This document shows positions 47,749-57,511 of a stretch of DNA of 64,000 bases, piece by piece. Origin of the DNA: Bradyrhizobium sp. SK17 (lineage in GTDB: Bacteria; Pseudomonadota; Alphaproteobacteria; Rhizobiales; Xanthobacteraceae); the NCBI RefSeq assembly GCF_002831585.1, contig NZ_CP025113.1:5657001-5721000 (forward strand), written 5' to 3'. The notes below the pieces were generated by a model. It ran no database searches and was not told the DNA's origin. It was given only the letters and a program-made list of their open reading frames with translations. The position numbers and the translations under genes are program-made. The first letter of the stretch is position 1. Each line of letters opens with the position of its first letter.

Positions 47749-47754
47749 ATTATA
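47749..47754 (-). promoter_or_regulatory. Probable -10 element of the rplM promoter
   Basis: TATAAT on the minus strand, in an AT-rich patch between the thioesterase stop and the rplM leader hairpin. No strong -35 was found 17 bases upstream. Transcription would start near 47742, giving a leader of about 113 bases. Confidence 0.5.
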
Positions 47755-47783
47755 AATATGGTGCAATGATACCGTAGAAAAGG

Positions 47784-48212
47784 CTATTGATTTGGAATGG
47801 AATAGGTCGCCGTGACATGGGCGATCGGATCGGGTGAGGTGCCGGACAGCAGGTTCACCTCGCCAACCGCCAGCCGCTTGCCGAGCTTGAGCAGCTTGGC
47901 AACCGCGAGAACGTCCTGCCCCGGCTGGCCCTTGCGCAGGAAGTTGATGTTGAGGTTGGTGGTGACCGCAAGACCGATCGGCCCGATCGCCGACAGCAGC
48001 ACCACATACATCGCGAAATCCGCCAGCCCCATCAGCGTCGGCCCTGACACCGTGCCGCCAGGGCGCAGCATGCGCTCGCTGAAGCGCTGGCGCAGCAGGG
48101 CCGTCTCGCCGTCGGCACTTTCGATCCTGATATCGTCGTAGGTGAAGGCCTGCGGAAATTCCTTGCGCAGGAACTCCTCCAGATCAGCTACGCTCATTTT
48201 CGCAATCGCCAT
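47784..48212 (-). CDS. PaaI-type hotdog thioesterase
   Basis: 142 residues. Hotdog fold with RFSERMLRPGGTVSGPTLMGLADFAMYVVLLS in the central helix and NLNINFLRKGQPGQDVLAVAKLLKLGKRLAVGEVNL in the strands, as in the PaaI group that hydrolyses acyl-CoA esters. The catalytic Asp or Asn of the PaaI helix is at LADFA. Divergent from the enoyl-CoA hydratase gene, which hints at a shared CoA-ester pathway. Confidence 0.85.
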   Translation of the reverse strand: MAIAKMSVADLEEFLRKEFPQAFTYDDIRIESADGETALLRQRFSERMLRPGGTVSGPTLMGLADFAMYVVLLSAIGPIGLAVTTNLNINFLRKGQPGQDVLAVAKLLKLGKRLAVGEVNLLSGTSPDPIAHVTATYSIPNQ

Positions 48213-48282
48213 GCCGTCCCTGCCCTCGCTTCAGTCAGCCTGTTACATTAAATTGTCACAGACACGATAGTGGAATCTCGCC

Positions 48283-49110
48283 ATGACCGCCCAAGCCGCC
48301 CGCGCAGAAGCGCCACGACACCAGCCGATCCTGCTGCGCGAGACCGTCGGCAGTATCGCGGTACTGACGCTCAATCGTCCCGCCGCGCGCAATAGCCTGT
48401 CCGAGGGCATGATCGGCGAACTGCACGCCGCGCTGAACGACATCGGCGACGACACGAGCATCCGCGCCGTCGTGATTGCGGCGAACGGCTCGGCCTTTTC
48501 TGCGGGCCACGACATGAAGGAGCTCACCGCGCGCCGCAGCGACGCTGATCGCGGCCGGGCCTATTTTGCGCAGATCATGAACGCATGCAGCGCGATGATG
48601 CAGGCGATCGTACACCTGCCGAAGCCGGTGGTCGCGTCCGTCCAAGGCATTGCCACCGCGGCCGGTTGTCAACTCGTCGCCAGCTGTGATCTGGCAATCG
48701 CCTCCGAGGCGGCGGCGTTTGCGACGCCGGGCGTCGACATCGGGCTGTTCTGCTCGACGCCGATGGTGGCGCTGTCGCGCAACGTGCCGCGCAAGCAGGC
48801 GATGGAGATGCTGCTCACCGGCGAGCCGATTTCGGCCGCAACTGCAAAAGAGATCGGCCTCGTCAACCGCGTGGTGCCCGCTGGCACCGAGCGCGACGCC
48901 GCGATCGCGCTGGCCGAAAGGGTCGCGCTGAAATCGGCCTACACGGTCAAGCTCGGCAAGGAGGCGTTCTATCGTCAGGCCGAGATGAGCCTTGCTGACG
49001 CCTATCGCTTCGCGGCCGAAGTGATGACCGAGAACATGATGGCGCGCGACGCCGAGGAAGGCATCGGCGCCTTCATCGAGAAGCGCGAGCCGAAATGGCA
49101 GGACAAGTAG
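48283..49110 (+). CDS. Enoyl-CoA hydratase/isomerase family protein
   Basis: 275 residues of the crotonase fold. N-terminal IAVLTLNRPAARNSLSEGM, oxyanion-hole segments SAGHDMKEL and IATAAGCQLVASCDLAIAS, and a C-terminal helical lid. The glutamate positions of classical hydratases are not both obvious: the usual Glu in the GxCxGG(G/A)xE region is replaced, so it may be a hydrolase or isomerase. Seven bases separate it from the CoA-binding gene, forming an operon. Confidence 0.87.
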   Translation: MTAQAARAEAPRHQPILLRETVGSIAVLTLNRPAARNSLSEGMIGELHAALNDIGDDTSIRAVVIAANGSAFSAGHDMKELTARRSDADRGRAYFAQIMNACSAMMQAIVHLPKPVVASVQGIATAAGCQLVASCDLAIASEAAAFATPGVDIGLFCSTPMVALSRNVPRKQAMEMLLTGEPISAATAKEIGLVNRVVPAGTERDAAIALAERVALKSAYTVKLGKEAFYRQAEMSLADAYRFAAEVMTENMMARDAEEGIGAFIEKREPKWQDK

Positions 49111-49117
49111 CATTCCG

Positions 49118-49702
49118 ATGAATCACGACGCCTACGACGACAACTACATCCGCAGCATCCTCAACAACGTCAAATCGATCGCGATGGTCGGCGCCTCGCC
49201 GGTCAACGTGCGGCCGAGCTACTTCGCCTTCAAATATCTGGCGCAGCGCGGCTACGACATGATCCCGGTCAATCCCGGCCATGTCGGCAAGACGCTGATG
49301 GGCAAGCCGTTCGTCGCCTCGCTTGCGGACATCGATCGGCCGATCGACATGATCGACATCTTCCGCAATTCCAGCCACATCATGCCCGTGGTCGAAGAGG
49401 CGCTGAAATTGTCGCCGCTGCCGAAGGTGATCTGGATGCAACTCGGCGCACGCGACGATGCCGCCGCCGAGAAGGCCGAGTCCGCCGGCCTCAAGGTGGT
49501 GATGAACCGCTGCCCGAAGATCGAATATGGCCGGCTGTCATCGGAGATCTCCTGGATGGGCGTCAACTCGCGCACGCTGAGTTCAAAGCGAGCGCCAATT
49601 CCGACCCAGGGCATGCGGCTGTCGCTCAACCGCACCAGTTTTGGCGGCGGCCAGACCGCGGCATCCGACCGCGCCGCGAAGAACAAGACCGAGACGACCT
49701 AA
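49118..49702 (+). CDS. CoA-binding domain protein (YccU-like)
   Basis: 194 residues. A Rossmann-type CoA-binding fold: SIAMVGASPVNVRPSYFAFKYLAQRGYDMIPVNPG, then PIDMIDIFRNSSHIMPVVEEAL and VIWMQLGARDDAAAEKAESAGLKVVMNRCPKIEYGRL, matching the YccU family, which binds CoA but has no known reaction. It has a polar C-terminal tail. Its stop is 146 bases before metY, with which such proteins are often found. Confidence 0.85.
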   Translation: MNHDAYDDNYIRSILNNVKSIAMVGASPVNVRPSYFAFKYLAQRGYDMIPVNPGHVGKTLMGKPFVASLADIDRPIDMIDIFRNSSHIMPVVEEALKLSPLPKVIWMQLGARDDAAAEKAESAGLKVVMNRCPKIEYGRLSSEISWMGVNSRTLSSKRAPIPTQGMRLSLNRTSFGGGQTAASDRAAKNKTETT

Positions 49703-49848
49703 CGTCCAAGCGGAATAATCCTGCCGCTCACGCGGTACGGCATAGAATGCCATTCCAGGGACGGCGGCGTGCCCAACTCGCTTGACGGCGGGCGCGGCCA
49801 CCATCAGCATGCCGCGCATTTCGACCAGGCCACAACAGGACACCAAGA

Positions 49849-51129
49849 ATGACCGATCGCCTCCCGGGATTTTCCACCCTCGCCGTGCACGCCGGCGCGC
49901 AGCCTGATCCCACCACCGGCGCGCGGGCGACGCCGATCTACCAGACCACGTCATTCGTCTTCAACGATGCCGACCATGCCGCTTCGCTGTTCGGCCTGCA
50001 GGCGTTCGGCAACATCTATACCCGCATCGGCAACCCGACCAATGCCGTGCTCGAGGAACGTGTCGCAGCGCTCGAAGGCGGTACCGCGGCGCTTGCGGTC
50101 GCCTCCGGCCATGCCGCGCAACTCGTCGTGCTGCAGCAACTGCTGAAGCCCGGCGACGAGATCATTGCGGCACGCAAGCTCTATGGCGGCTCGATCAACC
50201 AGTTCACCCACGCCTTCAAGGCGTTCGGCTGGAACGTGGCCTGGGCCGATCCGGACGACATTGCAAGCTTCGAGCAGGCGGTGACGCCGCACACCAAGGC
50301 GATCTTCATCGAGTCGATCGCCAACCCCGCGGGCAGCATCACCGATATCGAGGCGATCGCCGCCGTCGCGCGCAAGGCCGGCGTGCCGCTGATCGTCGAC
50401 AACACGTTGGCCTCGCCCTACCTGATCAAGCCGATCGACCACGGCGCCGACATCGTCGTGCACTCCTTGACCAAGTTCCTCGGCGGTCACGGCAACTCGC
50501 TCGGCGGCATCATCGTCGACGCCGGCACCTTCGACTGGTCGAAGGACAACAAGTACCCGATGCTGAGTGAGCCGCGCCCGGAATATCACGGCATCCGGAT
50601 CCAGGAGACGTTCGGCAATTTCGCCTTCGCGATCGCTTGCCGCGTGCTCGGCCTGCGCGACCTCGGTCCGGCACTGTCGCCGTTCAACGCCTTCATGATC
50701 CTGACCGGCATCGAGACGCTGCCGCTGCGCATGCAGAAGCACTGCGACAACGCCAAGGCGGTGGCGGAATTCCTCTCCACCCACCCGGCCGTGTCGGCGG
50801 TGAACTATGCCGGCCTGCCCGGCGACAGGTACAACGCGCTGCAACGCAAATACGCGCCGAAGGGCGCCGGCGCGGTGTTCACCTTCAGCCTCAAGGGCGG
50901 CTATGACGCGGGCGTCAATCTGGTGTCGAACCTGAAGCTGTTCTCGCATCTCGCCAATGTCGGCGACACCCGCTCGCTGGTGATCCACCCGGCCTCCACC
51001 ACCCACAGCCAGCTCGATGACGCCGCCAAGGTGAAGTCCGGCGCGGCACCGGAGGTGGTGCGGCTCTCGATCGGCATCGAGGACAAGGAAGACCTGATCG
51101 CGGACCTCGACCAGGCCCTGCGCTCCTGA
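49849..51129 (+). CDS. metY: O-acetylhomoserine sulfhydrylase
   Basis: 426 residues. PLP enzyme of the Cys/Met-metabolism family that makes homocysteine from O-acetylhomoserine and sulfide, so part of direct-sulfhydrylation methionine synthesis. PLP lysine is Lys209 in VVHSLTKFLGGHG. The characteristic MetY insert LSEPRPEYHGIRIQETFGN and the C-terminal LVIHPASTTHSQL (substrate-carboxylate arginine later in VRLSIGIED) are present. No SAM riboswitch is visible in the 146 bases upstream. Confidence 0.93.
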   Translation: MTDRLPGFSTLAVHAGAQPDPTTGARATPIYQTTSFVFNDADHAASLFGLQAFGNIYTRIGNPTNAVLEERVAALEGGTAALAVASGHAAQLVVLQQLLKPGDEIIAARKLYGGSINQFTHAFKAFGWNVAWADPDDIASFEQAVTPHTKAIFIESIANPAGSITDIEAIAAVARKAGVPLIVDNTLASPYLIKPIDHGADIVVHSLTKFLGGHGNSLGGIIVDAGTFDWSKDNKYPMLSEPRPEYHGIRIQETFGNFAFAIACRVLGLRDLGPALSPFNAFMILTGIETLPLRMQKHCDNAKAVAEFLSTHPAVSAVNYAGLPGDRYNALQRKYAPKGAGAVFTFSLKGGYDAGVNLVSNLKLFSHLANVGDTRSLVIHPASTTHSQLDDAAKVKSGAAPEVVRLSIGIEDKEDLIADLDQALRS

Positions 51130-51142
51130 TCCCGGAGCGGTT

Positions 51143-51168
51143 CCGGAGCGGTGCCCGCATCGCTCCGG
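51143..51168 (+). terminator. Weak hairpin after metY
   Basis: CCGGAGCG (51143-51150) pairs with CGCTCCGG (51161-51168) around a 10-base loop; no T-run follows. Confidence 0.45.
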
Positions 51169-51279
51169 ATACTCCCGGCGGCCCCCTCGATTAACGCTTA
51201 ATGCCGACGGGCCTCTCGTTAACGTTCAATCCGGCTTAAAGTGGCAGTGATAGGCTCCGGATGATTCGGGAGACCATTA

Positions 51280-51684
51280 ATGCTGCGCTGGATATTGCCG
51301 CTTGCGATCGCGCTATCTGCGATTCCGCCCGCTGAGGCTGCCGACAGCCTCGTTCCCCCGAAAAACGCCACCGTGAAGGCCGCGCGCCAGCTGCCGCCCG
51401 GCTTGCCGCGCCGGCCCTACGCCTACCGCACCACCATCACAGGGCCGACCTATGTGCGGCGCGGCCGCCAGCTCGTGGTCGTCGAGCCCAAGGTGATCCC
51501 GCTCAATTCGGAGCCGTATATCCCGGTCGTGCGCGGCGAGCCGCTGCTGCCCGGATCGTCATCGCTGCCGGGCTATTACGGCAATTCGCGCTCCTACAGC
51601 TATCTCGGCCCGTACTATGGCGGCGCCTATGTCGACTACTGGGACCGCCTGCCCTACGCCTGCGGCGTCTACGGCTACTGCTAG
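51280..51684 (+). CDS. Secreted Tyr/Pro/Gly-rich protein
   Basis: 134 residues with a Sec signal (MLRWILPLAIALSAIPPAEA-AD). The mature protein has a Pro/Arg-rich part (QLPPGLPRRPYAYRTT) and a Tyr/Gly-rich C-terminus ending in YACGVYGYC with two cysteines. Probably an envelope protein. No family recognised. It lies between metY and the NAD regulator. Confidence 0.65.
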   Translation: MLRWILPLAIALSAIPPAEAADSLVPPKNATVKAARQLPPGLPRRPYAYRTTITGPTYVRRGRQLVVVEPKVIPLNSEPYIPVVRGEPLLPGSSSLPGYYGNSRSYSYLGPYYGGAYVDYWDRLPYACGVYGYC

Positions 51685-51698
51685 CGCGGAACGATCGC

Positions 51699-52655
51699 GT
51701 GGCCAGATCGCCGCAAAAATCCAAAGCACCGGCTTCGGGAAACGCCGTCACCGCCGACCTCGTCGCGGTGCTGGTCGCCGTCACCGACGGCACGCCTGAC
51801 ATCATGACCATCGCCGGCGGCTCGGCGCTGCCGAGCGGCCCGTTCGAGTTTACCCACCGCTCGCTGCAAACCGCGTTGCGGGCCTGGGTCGAGGCGCAGA
51901 CCGGCCACCCGCTCGGCTATGTCGAGCAGCTCTACACCTTTGCCGACCGCGGCCGGTCCGGCGACGCCAAGGGCCCGCATAGCGTCTCGATCAGCTATCT
52001 CGGCCTGACCCGCGAGGACCGGGTCGGCGAAGGTTTCGAGGCGCACTGGTCCGGCTGGTACGACTACTTTCCCTGGGAGGATCATCGCGACGGCGCACCG
52101 GCCTTCATCGCCAAGACGATCGCCCCGAAACTGAAGGCATGGGCGAAGGAAGCCTCCTCACCGACATTGCAGCGCGAGCGCTGGCAGCGCTGCGCCATCA
52201 CCTTCGGTCTCGACGAGCGCGACTGGAACGAAGAACTGGTATTGCAGCGTTACGAACTGCTCTGGGAGGCGTCGCTGATCCCGGAAGCCGATCGCGCGCG
52301 CGGCCGCGAGGCAACAGTCGTTCCGGGAAAGCCGATGACGGCGGATCATCGCCGCATTCTCGCGACCGGAATCGCGCGGCTGCGCGCCAAGATCAAATAC
52401 CGTCCGGTGGTATTCGAGTTGATGCCGGCCGAATTCACCCTGCTGCAATTGCAACGCAGTGTTGAGGCGCTCGCAGGCCGGCTGGTCCACAAACAGAACT
52501 TCCGCCGGCTGATTGAGCAGCAGGAACTCGTTGAAGAAACTGGCGCAATGGCCGCCGATACCGTCGGGCGGCCGGCCAAGCTGTTCCGCTTCCGCCATGC
52601 CGTTCTGGCCGAACGGGCCGTCGCCGGCACCAAGCTCCCGCTTTCTCGTACTTGA
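51699..52655 (+). CDS. NrtR/NadQ-like NAD biosynthesis regulator (Nudix-related)
   Basis: 318 residues from a GTG at 51699. The N-terminal part resembles a Nudix fold without a proper catalytic box (LVAVLVAVTDGTPDI, FTHRSLQTALRAWVEAQTG, SVSISYLGL). The C-terminal winged helix includes LQLQRSVEALAGRLVHKQNFRRLI and RPAKLFRFR. I recall this family (COG4111, NadQ) as a predicted regulator of NAD genes in Alphaproteobacteria. It ends inside the nadA promoter, directly upstream of the probable operator, which supports the role. Confidence 0.8.
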   Translation: MARSPQKSKAPASGNAVTADLVAVLVAVTDGTPDIMTIAGGSALPSGPFEFTHRSLQTALRAWVEAQTGHPLGYVEQLYTFADRGRSGDAKGPHSVSISYLGLTREDRVGEGFEAHWSGWYDYFPWEDHRDGAPAFIAKTIAPKLKAWAKEASSPTLQRERWQRCAITFGLDERDWNEELVLQRYELLWEASLIPEADRARGREATVVPGKPMTADHRRILATGIARLRAKIKYRPVVFELMPAEFTLLQLQRSVEALAGRLVHKQNFRRLIEQQELVEETGAMAADTVGRPAKLFRFRHAVLAERAVAGTKLPLSRT

Positions 52656-52680
52656 CACGCCTTATGCTCAGGATAAGTAT
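52652..52680 (+). promoter_or_regulatory. Promoter of the nadABC operon
   Basis: TTGACA (52652-52657), containing the stop codon of the regulator gene, a 17-base spacer, then AAGTAT (52675-52680). The -10 lies at the edge of the operator. Confidence 0.65.
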
Positions 52681-52709
52681 AAGCTATCTTATACTCATGG
52701 AGAGTATAA
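52676..52709 (+). promoter_or_regulatory. Overlapping operator for the nadABC operon
   Basis: Three half-sites alternate: AGTATAAG (52676-52683), CTTATACTC (52688-52696) and GAGTATAA (52702-52709). The middle half-site pairs with both neighbours. The last half-site ends right at the nadA ATG, and the Shine-Dalgarno GGAGAG (52699-52704) is inside it. Confidence 0.8.
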
Positions 52710-53696
52710 ATGGCTCTGCTCGATACCGACCTTCTTACCCGTACCGCACCGCTCTATGAGCGTGTCAAACGCGTCATCCCGCCATTCGAATGGGCGACCT
52801 TCGCCGAGGACGTCGATGCGATCCTCGCGCTGAAACGCCGCCGCAACGCGGTGGTGCTGGCGCACAACTACCAGACCCCGGAGATCTTCCACGGCGTCGC
52901 CGATATCGTCGGCGACAGCCTCCTGCTCGCGCGCGAAGCGACCAAGGTCGACGCCGACGTCATCGTGCTCGCGGGCGTGCACTTCATGGCCGAAACCGCG
53001 AAGTTGCTCAATCCGGCCAAGACCGTGCTGATCCCCGACCTCAAGGCCGGCTGCTCACTGGCGGATTCCATCACGGCCGAGGACGTGCGGCTGATGCGCG
53101 CGCGCTATCCGGACGCGCCCGTCGTCGCCTATGTCAACACGTCGACCGCGGTGAAGGCGGAGTCCGACATCTGCTGCACATCGGGCAATGCGCTGAATAT
53201 CGTGGAATCGCTCGACACCGAGCGCGTCATCATGCTGCCCGATGAATATCTGGCGCAGAACATCGCCAAGCAGACCAGCAAGAAGATCATCGCCTGGAAG
53301 GGCCATTGCGAGGTGCACGAGTTGTTCACCGCCGATGACGTGCGCCAGCTGCGCGAGAACCATCCTGATGTCACCGTCCTGGCGCATCCGGAATGCCCGC
53401 CTGACGTCGTCGCGGAAGCCGACTTCTCAGGCTCGACGGCCGCGATGCAGACATTCGTCGAGACCAAGCGCCCGCCCCGCGTCGTGCTGCTGACGGAATG
53501 CTCGATGAGCGACAACATCGCGGCACGCAATCCGGATGTCGACTTCGTCCGCCCCTGCAATCTCTGCCCGCACATGAAGCGGATCACCCTGAAGAACATC
53601 CGCCACGCGCTGGAGACCAATCAGCACGAAGTCACGATCGACCCCGAAATCGCCGATCGTGCGCGCAAGAGCGTCGAAAGGATGCTGGCAATATGA
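52710..53696 (+). CDS. nadA: Quinolinate synthase A
   Basis: 328 residues. Joins iminoaspartate and dihydroxyacetone phosphate to quinolinate with a [4Fe-4S] cluster. Cluster cysteines appear in [16 protein letters not shown] and CNLCPHM. The AHNYQTPEI substrate segment and [12 protein letters not shown] are typical. It starts right after the operator and overlaps nadB by ATGA, so translation is coupled. First gene of nadABC. Confidence 0.96.
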   Translation: MALLDTDLLTRTAPLYERVKRVIPPFEWATFAEDVDAILALKRRRNAVVLAHNYQTPEIFHGVADIVGDSLLLAREATKVDADVIVLAGVHFMAETAKLLNPAKTVLIPDLKAGCSLADSITAEDVRLMRARYPDAPVVAYVNTSTAVKAESDICCTSGNALNIVESLDTERVIMLPDEYLAQNIAKQTSKKIIAWKGHCEVHELFTADDVRQLRENHPDVTVLAHPECPPDVVAEADFSGSTAAMQTFVETKRPPRVVLLTECSMSDNIAARNPDVDFVRPCNLCPHMKRITLKNIRHALETNQHEVTIDPEIADRARKSVERMLAI

Positions 53697-55243
53697 GTGC
53701 CGATCTCTCTGATCTGAACGGCCGCCCGGTCATCATCGGCGGCGGCGCGGCGGGGCTGATGACCGCGCTTCAGCTCGCGCCCGAGCCCGTCGTGCTGGTG
53801 TCGAAATCGCCGCTCGGCGCGGAAGCCTCCAGCATGTGGGCACAGGGCGGCCTCGCCGCACCGGTCGGCGCGGATGACACGCCTGCCCTGCATCTCGCCG
53901 ACACGCTCGCGGCTGGTGCCGGCCTTTGCGACGCGGCGGCAGCATCCCGGATCGTTCATGCGGCGCCTGCCGCCGTCGAGCATCTGGCCGAACTCGGCGT
54001 CGCCTTCGACCGTCGTGCCGACGGCACCTGGCGCCTCGGGCTCGAGGCCGCGCACGGCCGCAACCGTATCGTACACGCCACGGGCGACGGCACCGGCCGC
54101 GAGATCATGCGCGCCCTGATCGCCGCCGTCCGTCAGACGCCGTCGATCACGTTGCTGGAAGGCGTCGAGGCGCGTCGCCTGATCGTCGATGACAATGCGG
54201 TCAGGGGCGTGCTTGTGACCGGTCAGCGCGGACCGCTGACGATCGCGACCAACCGCGTGGTGATCGCGACTGGCGGCATCGGCGGATTGTTCGCCGACAG
54301 CACCAATCCCGGTGGATGTTTCGGCCAGGGCCTCGCGCTCGCGGCACATGCCGGCGCAACCTTGTCGGACATCGAATTCGTCCAGTTTCATCCGACCGCC
54401 TTCGACGGGCCGTCGCGGCCGATGCCGCTGCTCACCGAAGCGATCCGCGGCGACGGCGCCGTGCTGATCGACGAGAGCGGACAGCGTTTCATGCTCGATC
54501 AACCAGGCGCCGAGCTTGCGCCGCGCGACATCGTCGCGCGCGCGGTCTGGCGCCACCGCGCCGCGGGACACCGCACCTTGCTCGACGCGCGCAAGAATCC
54601 CGGCGCAGATTTCGCGCAGCGCTATCCAGTGATCAGCGCCTTCTGCAAGATGGCAGGCATCGACCCCGCCCGTGATCCGATCCCGATCCGTCCCGCGGTC
54701 CACTATCACATGGGTGGCATCGCGGTTGACGGTTTTGGCCGCAGCTCGGTGCAGGGCCTGTGGGCCTGCGGCGAAGCCGCGCGCACCGGCCTGCACGGCG
54801 CCAACCGGCTCGCCAGCAACTCGCTGATGGAGGCGGTCGTCTGCGCGCGCTGGGTTGCCGAGAGCGTCGAAAGCATGAGCGCCGGTCCGCGGGCGATGCT
54901 GCGCGACGATGCCATGCCGCCAGCCACCGATCCCTCCGTGGTGCGGCCGATCCTCACCCAGGGGCTCGGCGTGCTGCGCGACCATGACGGGATCGCGCGT
55001 GCGATCCGGAGCCTCTATCCGTTCGCATCCGGCCAGAGTGCGGCGTCCGACGCAGCGTTGGTCGGCCTGATGATCGCGGTTGCCGCGATCAGGCGCGAGG
55101 AAAGCCGCGGCGGTCATTTCCGCACCGATTTCCCGCACACCGCCTTGTCGGCAGCACCGTCTTCCCTCACCCGTGCCGAGGCGCTCGCCGCCGCGCGCAA
55201 TATCGTCGAAACCAGGATCTCAGCAAGGAGTGCCCGCTCATGA
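53693..55243 (+). CDS. nadB: L-aspartate oxidase
   Basis: 516 residues from the ATG at 53693. FAD flavoprotein that oxidises aspartate to iminoaspartate for NadA. FAD motif [43 protein letters not shown] and the C-terminal FAD block [10 protein letters not shown] are present. Both ends overlap neighbours by ATGA (nadA and nadC), showing a tightly coupled operon. Confidence 0.96.
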   Translation: MSADLSDLNGRPVIIGGGAAGLMTALQLAPEPVVLVSKSPLGAEASSMWAQGGLAAPVGADDTPALHLADTLAAGAGLCDAAAASRIVHAAPAAVEHLAELGVAFDRRADGTWRLGLEAAHGRNRIVHATGDGTGREIMRALIAAVRQTPSITLLEGVEARRLIVDDNAVRGVLVTGQRGPLTIATNRVVIATGGIGGLFADSTNPGGCFGQGLALAAHAGATLSDIEFVQFHPTAFDGPSRPMPLLTEAIRGDGAVLIDESGQRFMLDQPGAELAPRDIVARAVWRHRAAGHRTLLDARKNPGADFAQRYPVISAFCKMAGIDPARDPIPIRPAVHYHMGGIAVDGFGRSSVQGLWACGEAARTGLHGANRLASNSLMEAVVCARWVAESVESMSAGPRAMLRDDAMPPATDPSVVRPILTQGLGVLRDHDGIARAIRSLYPFASGQSAASDAALVGLMIAVAAIRREESRGGHFRTDFPHTALSAAPSSLTRAEALAAARNIVETRISARSARS

Positions 55244-56094
55244 CCACCCTCAATCCCCTGTTGCCGCTGCTCTATGAACCGATCGTGCAAGCCGCCTTGC
55301 GCGAGGATCTCGGCCGCGCCGGCGATATCACGGCGGACGCGATCGTACCGGCCGGCCAGCAGGCCCGGCTGGTGATGCGGGCACGGCAGCCTGGCGTGAT
55401 CGCAGGCCTCGACGTCGCACGCACCGTGTTCCAGATGGTTTCGCCATCGATCGAGTTGCGCGCCGAGCGGCCCGACGGCAGCGCGGTCGAACCCGACGAA
55501 GTCATCGCGATCATCGACGGCCCGGCGCGCGGCCTGCTCACCGCGGAGCGGACCGCACTCAACTTCCTCTGCCATCTGAGCGGCGTCGCGACCGCGACCG
55601 CCACGCTCGTCAAAGCCGTCACGGGCACGCGCGCGCAAATCGTCGACATCCGCAAGACCACGCCGGGGCTGCGGGCGCTGGAGAAGTATGCGGTGCGCGC
55701 CGGCGGCGGCGGCAATCACCGTTTCGGGCTCGACGATGCGATGCTGATCAAGGACAACCACATCGCGCTCGCCGGCGGCATCCGCACCGCGATCGAGCGC
55801 GCCAAGGCCAATGCCGGGCATATGGTCAAGATCGAGGTCGAGGTCGACACGCTGTCGCAGCTCGAGGAGGCGCTCGCGCTCGACGTCGACGCGGTGCTGC
55901 TCGACAACATGACGACCGAGCAGCTCGCGCGCGCGGTGGAGATGGCCCGCGGCAAGGCGATCACCGAAGCCTCCGGCCGCATCACGGCGGCGACCGCCGC
56001 GGCGATCGCCGCCACCGGCGTCGACCTGATCTCGGCTGGCTGGATCACCCACAGCTCGGCCGCACTCGATATCGGGCTCGACTATCTCACCTGA
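55240..56094 (+). CDS. nadC: Nicotinate-nucleotide pyrophosphorylase (quinolinate phosphoribosyltransferase)
   Basis: 284 residues. Turns quinolinate and PRPP into nicotinate mononucleotide, completing the de novo branch. TERTALNFLCHLSGVAT-like segment ERTALNFLCHLSGVAT, DIRKTTPGLRALEKYAV, HRFGLDDAMLIKDNH and the Glu/Asp residues in IEVEVDTLSQ match the family. It ends four bases before the convergent heme A synthase gene with no terminator in between. Confidence 0.96.
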   Translation: MTTLNPLLPLLYEPIVQAALREDLGRAGDITADAIVPAGQQARLVMRARQPGVIAGLDVARTVFQMVSPSIELRAERPDGSAVEPDEVIAIIDGPARGLLTAERTALNFLCHLSGVATATATLVKAVTGTRAQIVDIRKTTPGLRALEKYAVRAGGGGNHRFGLDDAMLIKDNHIALAGGIRTAIERAKANAGHMVKIEVEVDTLSQLEEALALDVDAVLLDNMTTEQLARAVEMARGKAITEASGRITAATAAAIAATGVDLISAGWITHSSAALDIGLDYLT

Positions 56095-56098
56095 CCGA

Positions 56099-57184
56099 TC
56101 AAAGGGACTGGCCGACCGCAACCAAGGTCGGCTGGTCCCTCTCGGTGCGGCGCGCTGCGAAGCGCTCGGCCTGCAATACCGCAAGGGTCAGCACGACGAT
56201 CGCGACCGCCTGGTGGGTCAGCGCGAGATCAATCGGCACCTGATGCAGCAGCGTCAGAATGCCGAGCGTCGCCTGCAACGTGATCGCTGCGACCAGCCAC
56301 CACGCGCCGGCGATCACGCCGCCGCCAGCGCGCGACCGCACGGCATCGATCGCATGCGCGATCGCCAGGGCGAACAGCAGATATGCGGTCATGCGATGCT
56401 CGAACTGCACCGTCAGCGTGTTGTCGAACAGATTGCGCCACCACGGCGTCTCGAACCACAGCCGGTCGGCCGACGGGATCAGGCCGCCGTCGATCTCGGG
56501 CCAGGTGTTATAGACCCTGCCGGCGCGCAGGCCGGCGACCAGCGCGCCGAAATAGAGCTGCACGAAGGTGATCACGAGCAGCATCGCGCTCGTGATCTTC
56601 AGCCTGGCGGGCGCGATCACGGACGGGCGGTCCGAAAGCCGGCGCAGCGTCCAGACGATCGCCGCGAAGATCAGCAGCGCCAGCACCAGATGCGTCGCCA
56701 GCCGATACTGCGACACCTCGACGCGTTCCGAGAGGCCGGAGGCCACCATCCACCAGCCGACGCCGCCTTGCAGCGCGCCGAGGCCGAAGATCACCCACAG
56801 CCGCCGGCCGAGCTCACCGCTCACCGTGCCGCGCCACAGGAAATACAGGAACGGCAGCAGATAAGCGGCGCCGATCACCCGGCCGAGCAGCCGGTGGCTC
56901 CACTCCCACCAGAAGATCGTCTTGAACTGCTCGAGCGTCATCCCGGCATTGAGCTCGCGATATTGCGGAATCTTCTGGTAGCCCTCGAAGGCCTTGGTCC
57001 ATTGCGCCTCGGTCAGCGGCGGCAGCGCACCGGTCACCGGCTTCCATTCGACGATCGACAGCCCGGACTCGGTCAGCCGCGTGGCGCCGCCGACCAGCAC
57101 CATCAGCGCAATCAGGGCAGCGACCACCAATAGCCATACCTTTACGGCGCGGAGCTGCGATGTTCTTGCGGAAATACCGGCCAT
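56099..57184 (-). CDS. ctaA: Heme A synthase (COX15/CtaA)
   Basis: 361 residues from the ATG at 57184; the longer frame adds a 24-residue non-helical leader. Integral membrane enzyme with eight helices that oxidises heme O to heme A for cytochrome oxidase. The four conserved histidines are in [28 protein letters not shown] and LTHQAVAI, and [21 protein letters not shown] is the type 2 N-terminal signature. The partner heme O synthase CtaB is not in the window. Confidence 0.95.
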   Translation of the reverse strand: MAGISARTSQLRAVKVWLLVVAALIALMVLVGGATRLTESGLSIVEWKPVTGALPPLTEAQWTKAFEGYQKIPQYRELNAGMTLEQFKTIFWWEWSHRLLGRVIGAAYLLPFLYFLWRGTVSGELGRRLWVIFGLGALQGGVGWWMVASGLSERVEVSQYRLATHLVLALLIFAAIVWTLRRLSDRPSVIAPARLKITSAMLLVITFVQLYFGALVAGLRAGRVYNTWPEIDGGLIPSADRLWFETPWWRNLFDNTLTVQFEHRMTAYLLFALAIAHAIDAVRSRAGGGVIAGAWWLVAAITLQATLGILTLLHQVPIDLALTHQAVAIVVLTLAVLQAERFAARRTERDQPTLVAVGQSL

Positions 57185-57287
57185 TTCGCCCTGACTTGAT
57201 TGGATTTTCGGGCCCCTTATAGTCCGCCGCGCCCCCGGCGCAAGCGCCGCCGACAACGCTCTGGATCACGAGTTGCACATATCCGCC

Positions 57288-57497
57288 ATGGCCATACGCA
57301 CCCGCAAACTGCTCGGAACCATCTTCCTGCTCATCCTGGTGGTGGTGTGGTCGCTGCTTGGCATGACGGTCGCGCAGACGCCATGGCTGGCCAATTCCGG
57401 GCTGCTGCAGGCGGTCTTCTACGTCGTCGCGGGTCTCGGCTGGGTGCTGCCGGCGATGCCGATCGTGTCCTGGATGTTGCGCCCCGATCGCGCTTAA
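57288..57497 (+). CDS. DUF2842 small membrane protein
   Basis: 69 residues from the ATG at 57288. Two membrane helices (KLLGTIFLLILVVVWSLLGM and LQAVFYVVAGLGWVLPAMPIVSWM) and a WxxP-type end (SWMLRPDRA), matching the DUF2842 family of alphaproteobacterial membrane proteins with unknown function. It is divergent from heme A synthase; a link to respiratory assembly would be speculative. Confidence 0.8.
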   Translation: MAIRTRKLLGTIFLLILVVVWSLLGMTVAQTPWLANSGLLQAVFYVVAGLGWVLPAMPIVSWMLRPDRA

Positions 57498-57511
57498 GGC
57501 ATGGCCGCTGA

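Noticed and set aside
49703..49848. Possible SAM-type riboswitch upstream of metY
   Set aside because: I looked for the SAM-II conserved blocks and found none; the leader has no supported pseudoknot.
52676..52709. Reading the nadA-proximal palindromes as a terminator
   Set aside because: The arms are AT-rich, there is no T-run, and the last arm ends at a start codon; an operator is the better explanation.
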